DNA from: Chromobotia macracanthus | Lineage: Eukaryota; Chordata; Actinopteri; Cypriniformes; Botiidae | Direction: 5' to 3' | NCBI GenBank assembly: GCA_036877525.1 | Contig: JAZGTH010000066.1 | Location: 6,174,001-6,238,000 of the forward strand | Length of the DNA: 64,000 nt | Part shown: positions 26,401 through 36,012 of the stretch, piece after piece | Position numbering within the stretch: position 1 is the stretch's first letter | Layout: each line of letters opens with the position of its first letter | Made by a program: the position numbers and the translations under genes | Notes under the pieces: generated by a model | What the model was told of the DNA's origin: nothing | Seen by the model: the letters and a program-made list of their open reading frames with translations, nothing else | Database searches by the model: none

Positions 26401-27387
26401 CCTTTATTGATTTTTAAGCCTGTTTCAAGCCAGGTTCCAAACGCAATTATCAAATTGCATCAAACTGTAGATGCCTTTGGATATGAGCATCTGCCAAATG
26501 CTTAAATGTAAGTGATTATAAGATATCTATAATGACTAGCTGTAAAACCTTAATTGGGTGTAATGACACATAGCTCATCAGCCTCAAACAAATGGCCTGC
26601 AAACACCTGATCTAAACTTACAGTAATCTTATGAAATATTATTAAACACCAAAGCCACACAACTTGCAAATGCCTTTCTTTCAGTAAACACAGACTGCAA
26701 CACAGCCCCTGCACAACCTCATTTAACTCATATATATATTTACCACCATTAACTTTAATAGTAATCCTGACTTGGCAAAAACACCATATCACCATTATTG
26801 GCACAACTGTATAAACATAAATGAATAATATGAATAATAATAATAATATGAACAATATGGGATCTCTTTCAAACAGCACGAGAAGCTTTAAGGATCTTCG
26901 TCATTATATACAATTTTGTATTATATATTATAATATATATATATATTATAATATTTTCATTCATTTGAGATGGCAGTACAACACTCACTCTGGGATATTA
27001 AAGCGGAAACTCTGGTTGCCATGGTGAATTTTTGCAAGACAAATACTCGATAAATGAGTTACATGCACCGCGGTAGACACAAAACTACCTCGCCAGAAAT
27101 TCGCGCACTACATGCTCGTTTCATGCTCCAACATCCAGAAAGCGCCTAGCATGCCCAGAACTGCAGTTCAGGTAGGCAGCTCACTGTGTTTTGACACAGT
27201 CGTTGTTTATTACCTTTAGGGCAATACTGATGGGCGTATTCCTGCCTTTCCCTCCTCCATGAGATGACCCAGAGCTGTTACTGCCCGACCTGTCTCTTCC
27301 GTCCCCACTCTGAGCCGATCTCAGCCCGAGCCGGTGCTGCTGACCTGCGCCGCGCCGGCGACCATCGTGCCGGCCGTCCTTCGACAT
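2353..27387 (-). CDS. scaper: SCAPER, S-phase cyclin A-associated protein in the ER (N-terminal two thirds)
   Basis: Nineteen exons join in phase: 27387-27214, 22592-22475, 21189-21113, 20506-20309, 15374-15274, 14887-14771, 13358-13231, 13097-12856, 11888-11559, 8999-8838, 8750-8684, 8171-8054, 7705-7594, 7219-7079, 6660-6505, 6352-6210, 5658-5577, 5443-5291, 2460-2353 (909 codons). Apart from exon 1 and the proline-rich exon 9, they match vertebrate SCAPER closely. Seen in order: an N-terminal motif with RSNSHDKV and ARNLIAWSVP; the SCAPER_N region (RARYWAFLFDNLRRAVDEIY, near residue 150); WETVQRGR; a proline-rich exon (residues 386-495); a long charged coiled coil (about 496-870); and a C2H2 finger. 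The family is known to associate with the ER and cyclin A/CDK2, and to recruit CCR4-NOT in tubulin mRNA autoregulation. About 500 C-terminal residues should lie left of base 1. Identification is firm; exon 1 is less certain. Confidence 0.96.
3740..3960 (+). repeat. V-SINE type retroposon
   Basis: The tRNA-like head has an A box TGGCCTAATGG and a B box GGTTCAATTCC (3801-3811). It is followed by the V-SINE core GAGGTGCCCTTGAGCAAAG (3833-3851) and a 3' region seen in fish members of this superfamily. A short AG microsatellite (3764-3779) has grown inside the tRNA head. Confidence 0.8.
4016..4190 (+). repeat. diverged V-SINE/tRNA-derived SINE
   Basis: It has a B box GGTTCAAACCC and a degenerate core GTGCCCTTGATCAAAAC. 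It is more decayed than the neighbouring copy at 3740-3960. A similar fragment lies at about 2910-3010. Confidence 0.6.
5690..5820. repeat. TTAGCAACT-type dispersed minisatellite
   Basis: Degenerate tandem phrases of the form ACACCTTAGCAACTGCATAG fill this stretch next to a scaper exon. Related arrays are at 331-412, 6795-6850 (opposite orientation) and 53836-53940. Confidence 0.6.
8838..8999 (-). CDS. scaper: scaper coiled-coil entry exon
   Basis: The 54 codons begin SMAEVLAKKEELADR and run into ETDNESDFS, nearly identical to human SCAPER and the best single anchor for the gene call. The acceptor is CAGCCCCAG at 9000 and the donor is GTGCGT at 8837. The exon starts the long helical, Glu/Lys/Arg-rich region continued by the exons down to 5291. 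Confidence 0.97.
9000..11558 (-). other. scaper intron, no exon seen
   Basis: The intron is 2.6 kb. No tRNA head or long repeat was recognised. The stretch about 10470-10580 is of high complexity, with TAATTGAT and CCTTAATTAACC sites, and may be a conserved noncoding element. Confidence 0.55.
12352..12378. repeat. (GT)n microsatellite
   Basis: An uninterrupted GT run of 27 bases inside the scaper intron between 11889 and 12855. The rest of that intron shows no exon. Confidence 0.95.
13359..14770 (-). other. scaper intron with conserved-looking block
   Basis: There is no coding exon. The interval 13735-13960 is of high complexity and rich in ATTA/TAAT cores, and reads like a conserved noncoding element. 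The remainder to 14770 is AT-rich. Confidence 0.5.
16729..16945. mobile_element. short nonautonomous DNA element (MITE-like), copy 2
   Basis: The ends are inverted: TTAAAGCTGAATTCCGTAC at 16729 and the complement of a matching end at 16921-16945 (TTAAAGCTGCAATCCATAAC when reversed). The element is 217 bp and shares its ends and internal phrases with the longer copy at 25709-26304. Confidence 0.7.
19420..19443. repeat. (CA)n microsatellite
   Basis: An uninterrupted CA run within a scaper intron. Confidence 0.95.
21288..21416 (-). repeat. tRNA-derived SINE
   Basis: The minus strand reads TAGCTCAACTGG (a perfect-looking A box) and then GGTTTGATTCC (B box, one change). It ends in a tail with the TGCCAAATGCGTAAATGTAA phrase typical of a cyprinid SINE 3' end. 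It lies in the scaper intron between exons 21113 and 22475. A second, shorter fragment is at about 21478-21530. Confidence 0.75.
25190..25420. promoter_or_regulatory. CpG-bearing stretch in scaper intron 1 (possible alternative promoter)
   Basis: CpG dinucleotides are clearly denser here (GCGCGTGTCAGCGCGTCTGC and flanks) than in the surrounding AT-rich intron. It could be an alternative first exon or promoter for scaper, or an unrelated regulatory element. No splice-compatible coding exon was confirmed. Confidence 0.35.
25709..26304. mobile_element. nonautonomous DNA element with terminal inverted repeats, copy 1
   Basis: The left end TTAAAGCTACAATCTATAC (25709) is mirrored by the right end at 26280-26304 (reversed: TTAAAGCTGCAATCTGTAAC). 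That gives about 25 bp inverted repeats around 596 bp with no transposase frame. Internal phrases such as CTTAGCCCGATTCGCAAC recur in the fragment at 31240-31450. Confidence 0.75.
27214..27387 (-). CDS. scaper: scaper first coding exon (candidate)
   Basis: An ATG at 27387-27385 opens 58 codons that end ALK before a donor reading AAG|GTAATA. The exon ends in phase 0, and exon 2 (22592) starts in phase 0 with ASFQRSN. Exon 2 has no ATG of its own at its 5' end, unlike the human protein, which starts MMASFQ, so an upstream exon must supply the start. The encoded peptide is rich in Gly, Ser and Arg and has no similarity I recognise. The reading frame stays open upstream to an ATG at 27579, so the true start could be earlier. 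RNA evidence would settle it. Confidence 0.6.
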
Positions 27388-27582
27388 GAACCCGGCGTCA
27401 AACGAACGACTTTCAGCGGAGAACTTAACAACCAGAGGACGAGAAATTAAACAGGCCTCCTTTTCTTTTACACCGATCACTTGCGGTACGGAGAAGAGAA
27501 ATGTAGCGCCACCGGCTGGGCTGGAGGACGACGACTTCACCTGAGCGGAAAATTGCTTTGGTAACCACAACACCGCCAAATT

Positions 27583-27755
27583 ACCATAGTTATAGCTGGT
27601 TATATATATATATATATTACCATAGTTATAGCTGGTTATTATATATATATATTACCATAGTTATAGCTGGTTATTATATATATATATATATATATATATT
27701 ACCATAGTTATAGCTGGTTATTATATATATATATATTACCATAGTTATAGCTGGT

Positions 27756-27799
<44 letters not shown>

Positions 27800-27853
27800 C
27801 CATAGTTATAGCTGGTTATTATATATATATATATTACCATAGTTATAGCTGGT

Positions 27854-27905
<52 letters not shown>

Positions 27906-27921
27906 CCATAGTTATAGCTGG

Positions 27922-27989
<68 letters not shown>

Positions 27990-28043
27990 CCATAGTTATA
28001 GCTGGTTATTATATATATATATATTACCATAGTTATAGCTGGT

Positions 28044-28099
<56 letters not shown>

Positions 28100-28116
28100 C
28101 CATAGTTATAGCTGGT

Positions 28117-28182
<66 letters not shown>

Positions 28183-28596
28183 CCATAGTTATAGCTGGTT
28201 ATTATATATATATATATATATATTACCATAGTTATAGCTGATTATATATATATATATATATATATATTTAATTAATTATATGGTTATTATATATATATAT
28301 ATATACCATAGTTATAGCTGGTTATTATATATATATATATTACCATAGTTATAGCTGGTTATTATATATATATATTACCATAGTTATAGCTGGTTATTAT
28401 ATATATATATATATTACCATAGTTATAGCTGGTTATTATATATATATATATATATATTACCATAGTTATAGCTGGTTATTATATATATATATATATATAT
28501 ATTACCATAGTTATAGCTGGTTATTATATATATATATATATTACCATAGTTATAGCTGGTTATTATATATATATATATTACCATAGTTATAGCTGG

Positions 28597-28628
<32 letters not shown>

Positions 28629-28686
28629 CCATAGTTATAGCTGGTTATTATATATATATATATTACCATAGTTATAGCTGGTTATT
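27583..28686. repeat. compound AT-rich minisatellite
   Basis: About 23 copies of the unit TTACCATAGTTATAGCTGGT are separated by (TA)n spacers of very unequal length, for about 1.1 kb. One spacer near 28260 is degenerate (TTTAATTAATTATATGG). The array begins within about 200 bp of the scaper exon 1 ATG and separates scaper from ctdspl2. Confidence 0.95.
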
Positions 28687-30906
28687 TGATACTGGCCATC
28701 CATGTCATTGTGAAAAGAAATTCATTGTCTAAACTCCTTACACTTTATGAAAGAGATCCCATATTTATTTTGATTTTAATAGACTATCATAACGAACCAT
28801 GGCATTTTGGCAGGAACAGTGGTTACCTCTGTAATGTGTCTTAGCTGTGTATAAATTGTCAGATGTTTGGCCCTAATCTTGTAAAATAAAATACCCAAAT
28901 GGGCCATCAAAAGTCAGTTTTCTGATTTATAAAAATAATTTGACCTTTCCTCACCTTACTTCGTACCATTATTTCTAAGATTCACTAGAAATAATGGCAT
29001 TTCTTGACATTTCTATACAATGAATGTAATTACAGTAACGTTTTGAACTGCCAACAATAAACAAACTTTATAATGTGCAAAAATAATAAACAGCAATGTA
29101 ATATTTTAGTTTTGAACATGCATAACATTTTCAAAGGCGCATTACCCAAAAGTCCAAGACCCAATAAAGAATTAAATTTTAAATGACCCATTCCAGGCAA
29201 ACCCATATATATAAAACTGTAATTAAGGATTTTTAGGAATATTTTCCTGCTGCCCCATTTGTGCGGTGGAAGCTACACAGAAAAACATTCATTATATTTA
29301 GTACTGTCTTAAAGGCCTCATAATTCACAGCGCCACTGGCAACCAAACTGCTACACAATCATGAGACATCCTTCTGTTTGAAGACTCTCATTAGTGTCCT
29401 TAATAGCCATTTTAAAAATCCATTTGTGATTATTTGTGAACCGTTCTGAACAATATTGTGATTTGAATGACATAAGCCATCACAGATTCCTGGCACATTC
29501 TGTTACTCCACATCCATGTCAGACCAATCACCATATCTGCTTGGCCAAGCATTGGGAGTGTCAAAATCCTACAACAGCCTATCAATAAGATCAACATTAT
29601 AGTAGCCATAGGTAAACCATAACTGGTCAACTATAACCATGTTAATGAGTTTAAAGCCTATTACTCAGTACAATCACCTGGAGAATACAAAATAACAGTC
29701 AAGGCCACATGTGGCGCTTCCATCTTAACAGACAAGGAAGAAAAAAAAAAATCACCCATTCCAATTCTTCTGGTACATTAAAATCATGTATTAATGTCCA
29801 TAGAAATAAAAAAGTTGGGGTAACACTGAATGAAATGGAAGGTCTACCCTTCAGAGGTAGGTACAGCTGTACATAATTCCTAAAAGTTTTCAAAGCAGGA
29901 AAGATGAAGTTGGAAAACACAGAATATTGCAGGTATGCAGTGATTTAAGATAGTCCATGTGCTGGTGCTACAATTACCGGACACTTCAGAAAAAGACAAA
30001 GCATTATTTTTTCACAGAAAAGCAATTTAAAGCACATACAGTAGTTTACATTTTTGCTATACTTGTGTATAAAAACAAACTAAGAACAGAAAAGTAAAAA
30101 TTTCCTCAAATTAGGACTGACATGAATAAATGGTATTAAGGTGACATGGTATTAACTGGTCAATAACTGAAAGCCACAACTAAAGATGAAAAAAAGGTTC
30201 AAGGTTTGAGATTTACAAATCAGCATTGTTGTTTTCCATAATCTCCACATGACGTGACTGGATAAGCCATTACAATTACTGGATTACAAGCGTTTGAAAG
30301 CTAAAGTGAAACAGGTCATTAAATATACATAAAACAGGGTAAAAAAAATAAAAAGCCGCTGTCTATGAAAAAGACCTTAAACTAAAAAGGAATGCATAAT
30401 GAATTCAAACCAAAGGGCAAGTCGTGTTTTACAAACTTGACAGGAAAAATATATATGTACAAATGTTATATATACATATACACACAAAGTTGAATGTATA
30501 TATTCATGTTTTATATATTTATATTCAACTGGTCGTTTCCGTTGAAGTAAGCCAGTGGCCTGGAAGGGCAGAGTGTCCCTTTGAGCACCAAGGAGTGGTG
30601 TATGTCCACTTCTGCACAGCGCTTTACAATAAAGTCTAATTCAGGCATGAACTTCACTCCAAGATGGACGACCAATCAAAAATGACCTCCTTGCCTTCGG
30701 CTTCATAAATGAGTGTATAGAAAATGTATGCATACATAGTCATTAATCTGTCCAGAGTCCCACCCCCTCCCCCCCACATAAAAGAAATGCCAATGTAGGC
30801 AAGACTGTAGTTGAAATCCTTATGGCATAGAGTTTGTCAAATTCTTTCCCTGTGGTGTAAATCCCGCACTGCTTAAAAACAGTCAGGTTGACAAGAAATT
30901 TGTCGT
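28687..30906 (-). other. scaper-ctdspl2 interval, probable ctdspl2 3' UTR
   Basis: There is no coding exon. Because ctdspl2 ends at 30907 on the minus strand, its 3' UTR must occupy part of this interval. A minus-strand AATAAA is present at 28769-28764, among other possibilities. The actual cleavage site cannot be chosen by eye. Confidence 0.5.
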
Positions 30907-33900
30907 TCAGTCCGGGGGTAGAAGGTCATGCAGGCGAAACCTCTCTCTTATGTGTGGGCGAACATCCTCATTCTGCAATAAACAAACACATTTTTGTCAA
31001 CAATATGTTGAGCTAATCTACAACTTAGCAATTCTTTAATAACATAACAGATGTAGCAAACAAATTTCTGCATCAATTGAAACTGCAAACACCTTTTAAT
31101 ACAAATAATACAACATAGAAATTTTGAGTGATACAGACAATGAATCCCATCTATTTTTTTAATATGCAATTTGTAATCTCAATGTTTAAAAAGCTGCAGG
31201 GAACTAAGAGTTGTATAACTACTGTTGTAAAAACAAGCTACACGCTGCACCATCTACAGTATCCAGACATGCAATATAATAGCCGGATCTTCTTTCTGTT
31301 TACAGATGGACATTCAAGTTGTAAATATTATTATTAGTTTACTGTTGCGAATCGGGGTAAGGTAAGGACAGTATGTTCAACACTGATCTGTCACGTTCTT
31401 GCTCAGTAACTGACTTTCGTTCATTTTTAATTTTTAAAAAAGTTCCAGTTTCAGGTTTTGTACATTTGTAGGCTGGTATACAAAATAACTCCTCTCTGAA
31501 CTAGTATAAGCATTCAATTGAATTTGCTTTTAGTATCAGCAAAATAACAATACAATAACAATTCCAATACAATTCAATTTAAATACAAAATAAATGAAAA
31601 ATGTGTTTAAATTCATCAGGTATATCATCTTTTCACAAATGACTTTTGTATAGACTTATGCACAAGTATGATTGAAGCATTTTAATGTCAGAAAACAATC
31701 ACACTCTTTCATAAGCAGAAAACAGACACAAAGGACATGAGACAAACATACCAGTTCTACCAGCTTCTCCAAGAATGGCACCAGCTTTAGGAGCTCATTG
31801 TCATTCCTGTCCACAAACCAACTCTCAATGGGGATCCCATTGGAAAGCTGCAATAAGAGAGAGCAGGACAACTGTGAGCTTTACATACTAATAACTCACC
31901 ACATTAATGGTCAAATATATGACCATTAGTCAGTAAATGCTTTTATATTTACACATTTAGCAGTGTCTTTAATGTAAAGCAATTTGGTGCACTCATGCTT
32001 TATATTTTACCAACTCATGGATTCGCTGGGAATCGAACGCATGATCTTAATAGGTGCAGCTAGCACCATAATCTATCAGCTAATCTACAGGAATTAGAAA
32101 CAACTTGAGCAGGATTCACAAACCTGATAGGCAAAAGCCTGAGGTGAGTTGTCGATGATCACCGTCTTGGAGAGATCTCTACCGAGGATGTTGAGGTCTT
32201 TGATATAGTTGCCTTGGACGCACACGCAGTGCTCGCGGAACAATCTGTGCCTGAGATAAGAGCAAGAAATTTTGGGCCAATTCATTTTAAACAACTGACA
32301 GAGACATTTAGTCTCTACATAATACTAGTAGGTATGTTAATGCATTCCTAAAGCATGCATTCATTCAAAACATTCATTAGGCAACTTAATGGAATTTGTC
32401 ACATTCATTCATACAAGGCAACTGACCTAACTAACTGTTTTTTAGGATCCAGAATATTCAGCAACTTGTCAGCATACACCTTTTTGGAGGCAGTAAAAAG
32501 AATGATCTGTGGATTCAAGATTAGTTCATTAATTGCCAGCCGAACAGGCCGCATCATTAACAAGATATTCACAACCATGGTGACAGAGTTGAATGATACA
32601 ATTTTATCTGAGTATGAGCAAAATCAAGCACTAACAGAGATATGTACAATCATACACCATAATCAAACCAGCAGATAAAGGTTTAAATAATTCATTCCTA
32701 TAGAACACATTAATTACAGAATGATGAATAAGGTCAAATAAAAAACAGGTACCTCATAAAGTTGAGACATACGTTCCAAGAATTCTCTAAAGAACGGCCG
32801 CAACCGGACGTAAACCTTAGAGAATTGGAAAGGAATCACCGTTACACATACGTTACACTCCTCAAACAAACCTATTGCACATAAGAGCAATAAGAAAAGT
32901 TGAAAACAGGGTTTTAGTTAGATACTTGTACATGTGAAACAATGTCTGTTTGTTTGTTAGGGCCAGGTAGAGAAGTTTGCTTTATACCTGGTAAATTACA
33001 TCTTGGAAAAGCACAGGGAAGGTTAGGGCTGCGTCCTCCAATTCATTTAGGCTGCAGTGGACCAAAGTCTCATCCTAGAACAGGCCGACAGTGGACACTG
33101 AATTCTAATTGAATAACAATCCTAAACCAAAAGCTTGCATGAATTATTAACAGTAACAGGATTCATTGCAGACGTACTAGATCCAGGACGAGTGAAAACT
33201 CAGGTGTGCTCCTGGTTTTTAGAGGCAGCGCTGGTTTACGGGTTAGCTGCTCCTCAGTCAAGGGTGGCACATGTTTGATGAAGAAATACCTGTAACGTTC
33301 AAAGGTAGGTTTGGAAATTCAGCAACGAGCTATGCATGTTTTGACTCTGACTGCACAGTTCACAATGCATTCACTTACGGGTCAAAAACTTCCCAGTCCT
33401 CTTCGTAAGTTCCCTCTGCAGGAGGCGATGGCGGGACATCAGGATAATTGCTGTTGGATCCCACAACTAAAAAGAGAAAGAGGTCAAACAAGACATTCAC
33501 ATTATCTGAAGGACACATGAGTGCTGCTTGGCATTCTGGGAGGAGTCAGCATGCTGCTATGCAAATTCTAAGCTGTTCTAGGTGGAAGTCTACAAATAAA
33601 CATGCCCACCCAGATGATTCATTTTAAACAAATGGTCACATCAAGCTTACAATATTTTAAACACAACAGCACACAATAAACATACTACATCCCAGACACT
33701 TACCAGTCAGTGGTGGCATATCGGCCTCTGTGACAATATCTCCTTCCTCCACTTTTGTGTCTGCATGAGGCAGATTTCTAGGGTTTAGTGCAGGGTCAAA
33801 GGCCAGCTCTCTGCCATCAGTGCTAGTGCTGGTGGGGGTTTCTTCAAGCTGCTCCATGTCAAGTTGTTTTACGATCTCTTCAGCCTCCACCGCCTGGCCT

Positions 33901-35989
33901 GGGGAATCAGAACCCGTTGTGGCTGGAGGACAAGGAGGTGATGGACAGTCAGGCATGAGTGTGAGAGTGCAGTGAAATCAGTAAGATCTTGAGATGAATG
34001 AAAATTGCAGTTTTTCTTTGGTAACTAAATTAGTTTGGTTCAATGCTTTCAGTTTCCAGCAGGCACATCTAATTATGTGGCTGCACCTGAACCTGAGAGT
34101 TCAGACAGCAGAGATGGAGGACACACAGGATGGAGTCTCCAACAGCAAACCATTTTAGCTCAGAAACACTGCAGTTTCAAATGACAACGTTCAAAGAGAA
34201 ATGCTATTTAAAAAAGAAATATATATTTTTTTAATCCTCTAGCCATATGGTCTCCCACAGCCTGGCACAGATTTTACTTGAGTTATTTGAATACTTTGTG
34301 TATGTTTCATGGTTGCAGATCACTGTGTGTGACCTCTTTAAAAGAAACGAAAGCCTAAAGGTCAAGTTCACCATTTTGTCTTATACTAATGGTAACACAT
34401 TATCATTATTTGGTTTATTTGCTGTGACCTTTATTATATTAACTAGTCTTGAAATATTAACTATGTAACTATTGTCAAGACATTTAGAAAGGCTTAATAC
34501 CTGCAGCAAAGGCCTGCAAAACACCTAAATGGTTCTTTGGCTAGTGTTTAACATTAACCAATAGCTGGCAAGGCCTTGGTGACATCAGCAATAATGGAAA
34601 GCAGTTTCAGAGGTGGCGCAATAAAAGATTTTTGTACATAAGATTGTTGGTCAATAAATCAACATGAATAAATTCAAGGACATGGGGATCAAATAAACAG
34701 GGTCATCTTAATTTCAAGCTGACTTTCAATGTCAAACAGTTCCCCTAATTTTGATATCAAAATGCCTTAAGAGGTAAAGCTCAAGTTCATTGTGACATTA
34801 ATTATTGTAAAGCAGATGCATGCATTCATCAGCTTACAGGCAATATCACAGGCTCTTACCATTTTTGTTGGCTGGTGAGAAGAAGCTGAAAACGGGGGAG
34901 AAGATTGTTCCCAGGAGGGTAGTGCGAGGGGGACTGCTGGGGGTTTCTGTCTGCACCTCCAGCTTACCATTAGGCTTCACTGGTTTACTCTGACCTGTCA
35001 TGGTATCTGAGCAAAAGAATACAAGACATTTCAAACCAATTAATCAAAGAACTAGTTTTTGTTTCAGCAAAATAAATGTCACTAACATTAACAGTAGCAG
35101 TCTCATATTAGAAGTCGGATAGAGGATATAAAACAAAAAAAAATTGATGGTTTAATGCATGAAACCTCAACTAACTTTAAGATACCATCAAAGTTTATAA
35201 AATATTCTCTCTAAAATGACACTCTTTGAAGTGCAGTAAGCAACTTCTGAGAAACAAACACCCCCCTCCCTTTTTTGCTCCACCCTCAAAATAAAGAACA
35301 TGCAATGCAACACAGGCAATAACAAACAGCTGATTGTCTAATTGTTGACTGACTACGAGTGTTATGGTGTTGTGGTGATCAGTCAAATCCACTTTGTTTA
35401 TTCCCCCATATACAAAGTCAGGATTATATGCAAATACTGCATTTTTTCAACACACACACAAACATCTAACAAATACATACACAATTGTTGGTGTGGGTGT
35501 TGGTTTCGATTTTCAACTATGTTTCTCAGAAGTCGCTTACTGCAACTTTAATACAGAGCTGCAGTTTACCTCCATTGACAGGGCCTTTCCTGCGGGTTCT
35601 GGGGTTGGCTCTGCTGGGCAGATTTCCACCGGTCGGAGTGGATGTGATCAGATTACTGTCCGAATCACAGTCTACACGGCTCCTCTTAGCAGGCGTGCAC
35701 TGCTCCACCTGACATAAGAAACACGATTGAGATCAAACTGCATTTGTGTAAAGGCAGCCAAAACCATCCCAAACACAAGCGACATAATTAAAACCACATT
35801 AACCTTGACTGCACTGCCTCTGATGAACCGCTTGATGGTGGAGAAAATGCCCGTGTCTCGTTTCTGCATCTTGGAGTCTTGTGGAGGCAGACTGTGTTCC
35901 ACCTCGGAGTGCTTCCTCTTAGTCTTGGCGGTTCGGGCGGAAGGGGTGGTGCTCCGCTGCTGAGATGCCTTACGCACTCTCAGCCTCAT
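30907..35989 (-). CDS. ctdspl2: CTDSPL2, CTD small phosphatase-like protein 2
   Basis: Twelve coding exons join in phase: 35989-35804, 35708-35570, 35006-34860, 33922-33704, 33466-33379, 33289-33178, 33074-32988, 32815-32753, 32506-32427, 32250-32124, 31847-31752, 30972-30907 (469 residues plus stop; human 466). The N-terminal half is basic and disordered, starting [11 protein letters not shown], with conserved patches [20 protein letters not shown] and [14 protein letters not shown]. The C-terminal half is an FCP/SCP-type HAD phosphatase domain. The DLDET motif spans residues 296-300, with the predicted nucleophile D296 and acid/base D298; the late motif IIDNSPQAF has D407. Known family role: a nuclear serine/threonine phosphatase linked to BMP-SMAD and erythroid control. 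All catalytic residues are present. Teleosts may carry a and b copies; I cannot tell which this is. Confidence 0.97.
31240..31450 (-). mobile_element. fragment of the TTAAAGCT inverted-repeat element, copy 3
   Basis: Reverse-complemented, it matches internal parts of the copies at 25709 and 16729. Shared phrases include TGACAGATCAGTGTT, CCGATTCGCAAC and CTGTAAACAGAAAGAAGA. It lies in the last ctdspl2 intron. Confidence 0.65.
31945..32095 (-). repeat. tRNA-derived SINE in ctdspl2 intron
   Basis: The minus strand has CTGTAGATTAGCTGATAGA near 32090 and a B box CGTTCGATTCC at 32040-32030. It belongs to the same general family as 21288-21416 but is more diverged. Confidence 0.6.
32988..33074 (-). 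CDS. ctdspl2: ctdspl2 catalytic-motif exon
   Basis: This 29-codon exon begins [20 protein letters not shown]. Together with the previous exon's final VLDL it makes the DxDxT phosphatase signature, so the catalytic motif is split by an intron between the L and the second Asp. Confidence 0.96.
33923..34859 (-). other. ctdspl2 intron, nothing recognised
   Basis: No exon, tRNA head or clear repeat was seen in these 0.9 kb of AT-rich sequence. Confidence 0.5.
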
Positions 35990-36012
35990 CGTCCCAAAAG
36001 TCACATGTAAGA

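Larger units (their letters stand above)
22593..27213 (-). other. scaper intron 1
   Basis: The intron is 4.6 kb with no coding exon recognised. It holds a CpG-bearing stretch at about 25190-25420, the inverted-repeat element at 25709-26304, a SINE tail at about 26450-26518, and AT microsatellites near 26930. Confidence 0.6.

Noticed and set aside
27806..28030. Open frame of alternating Ile/Tyr codons in the TA array
   Set aside because: Purely a product of the (TA)n minisatellite; no start context, splice sites or composition of a gene.
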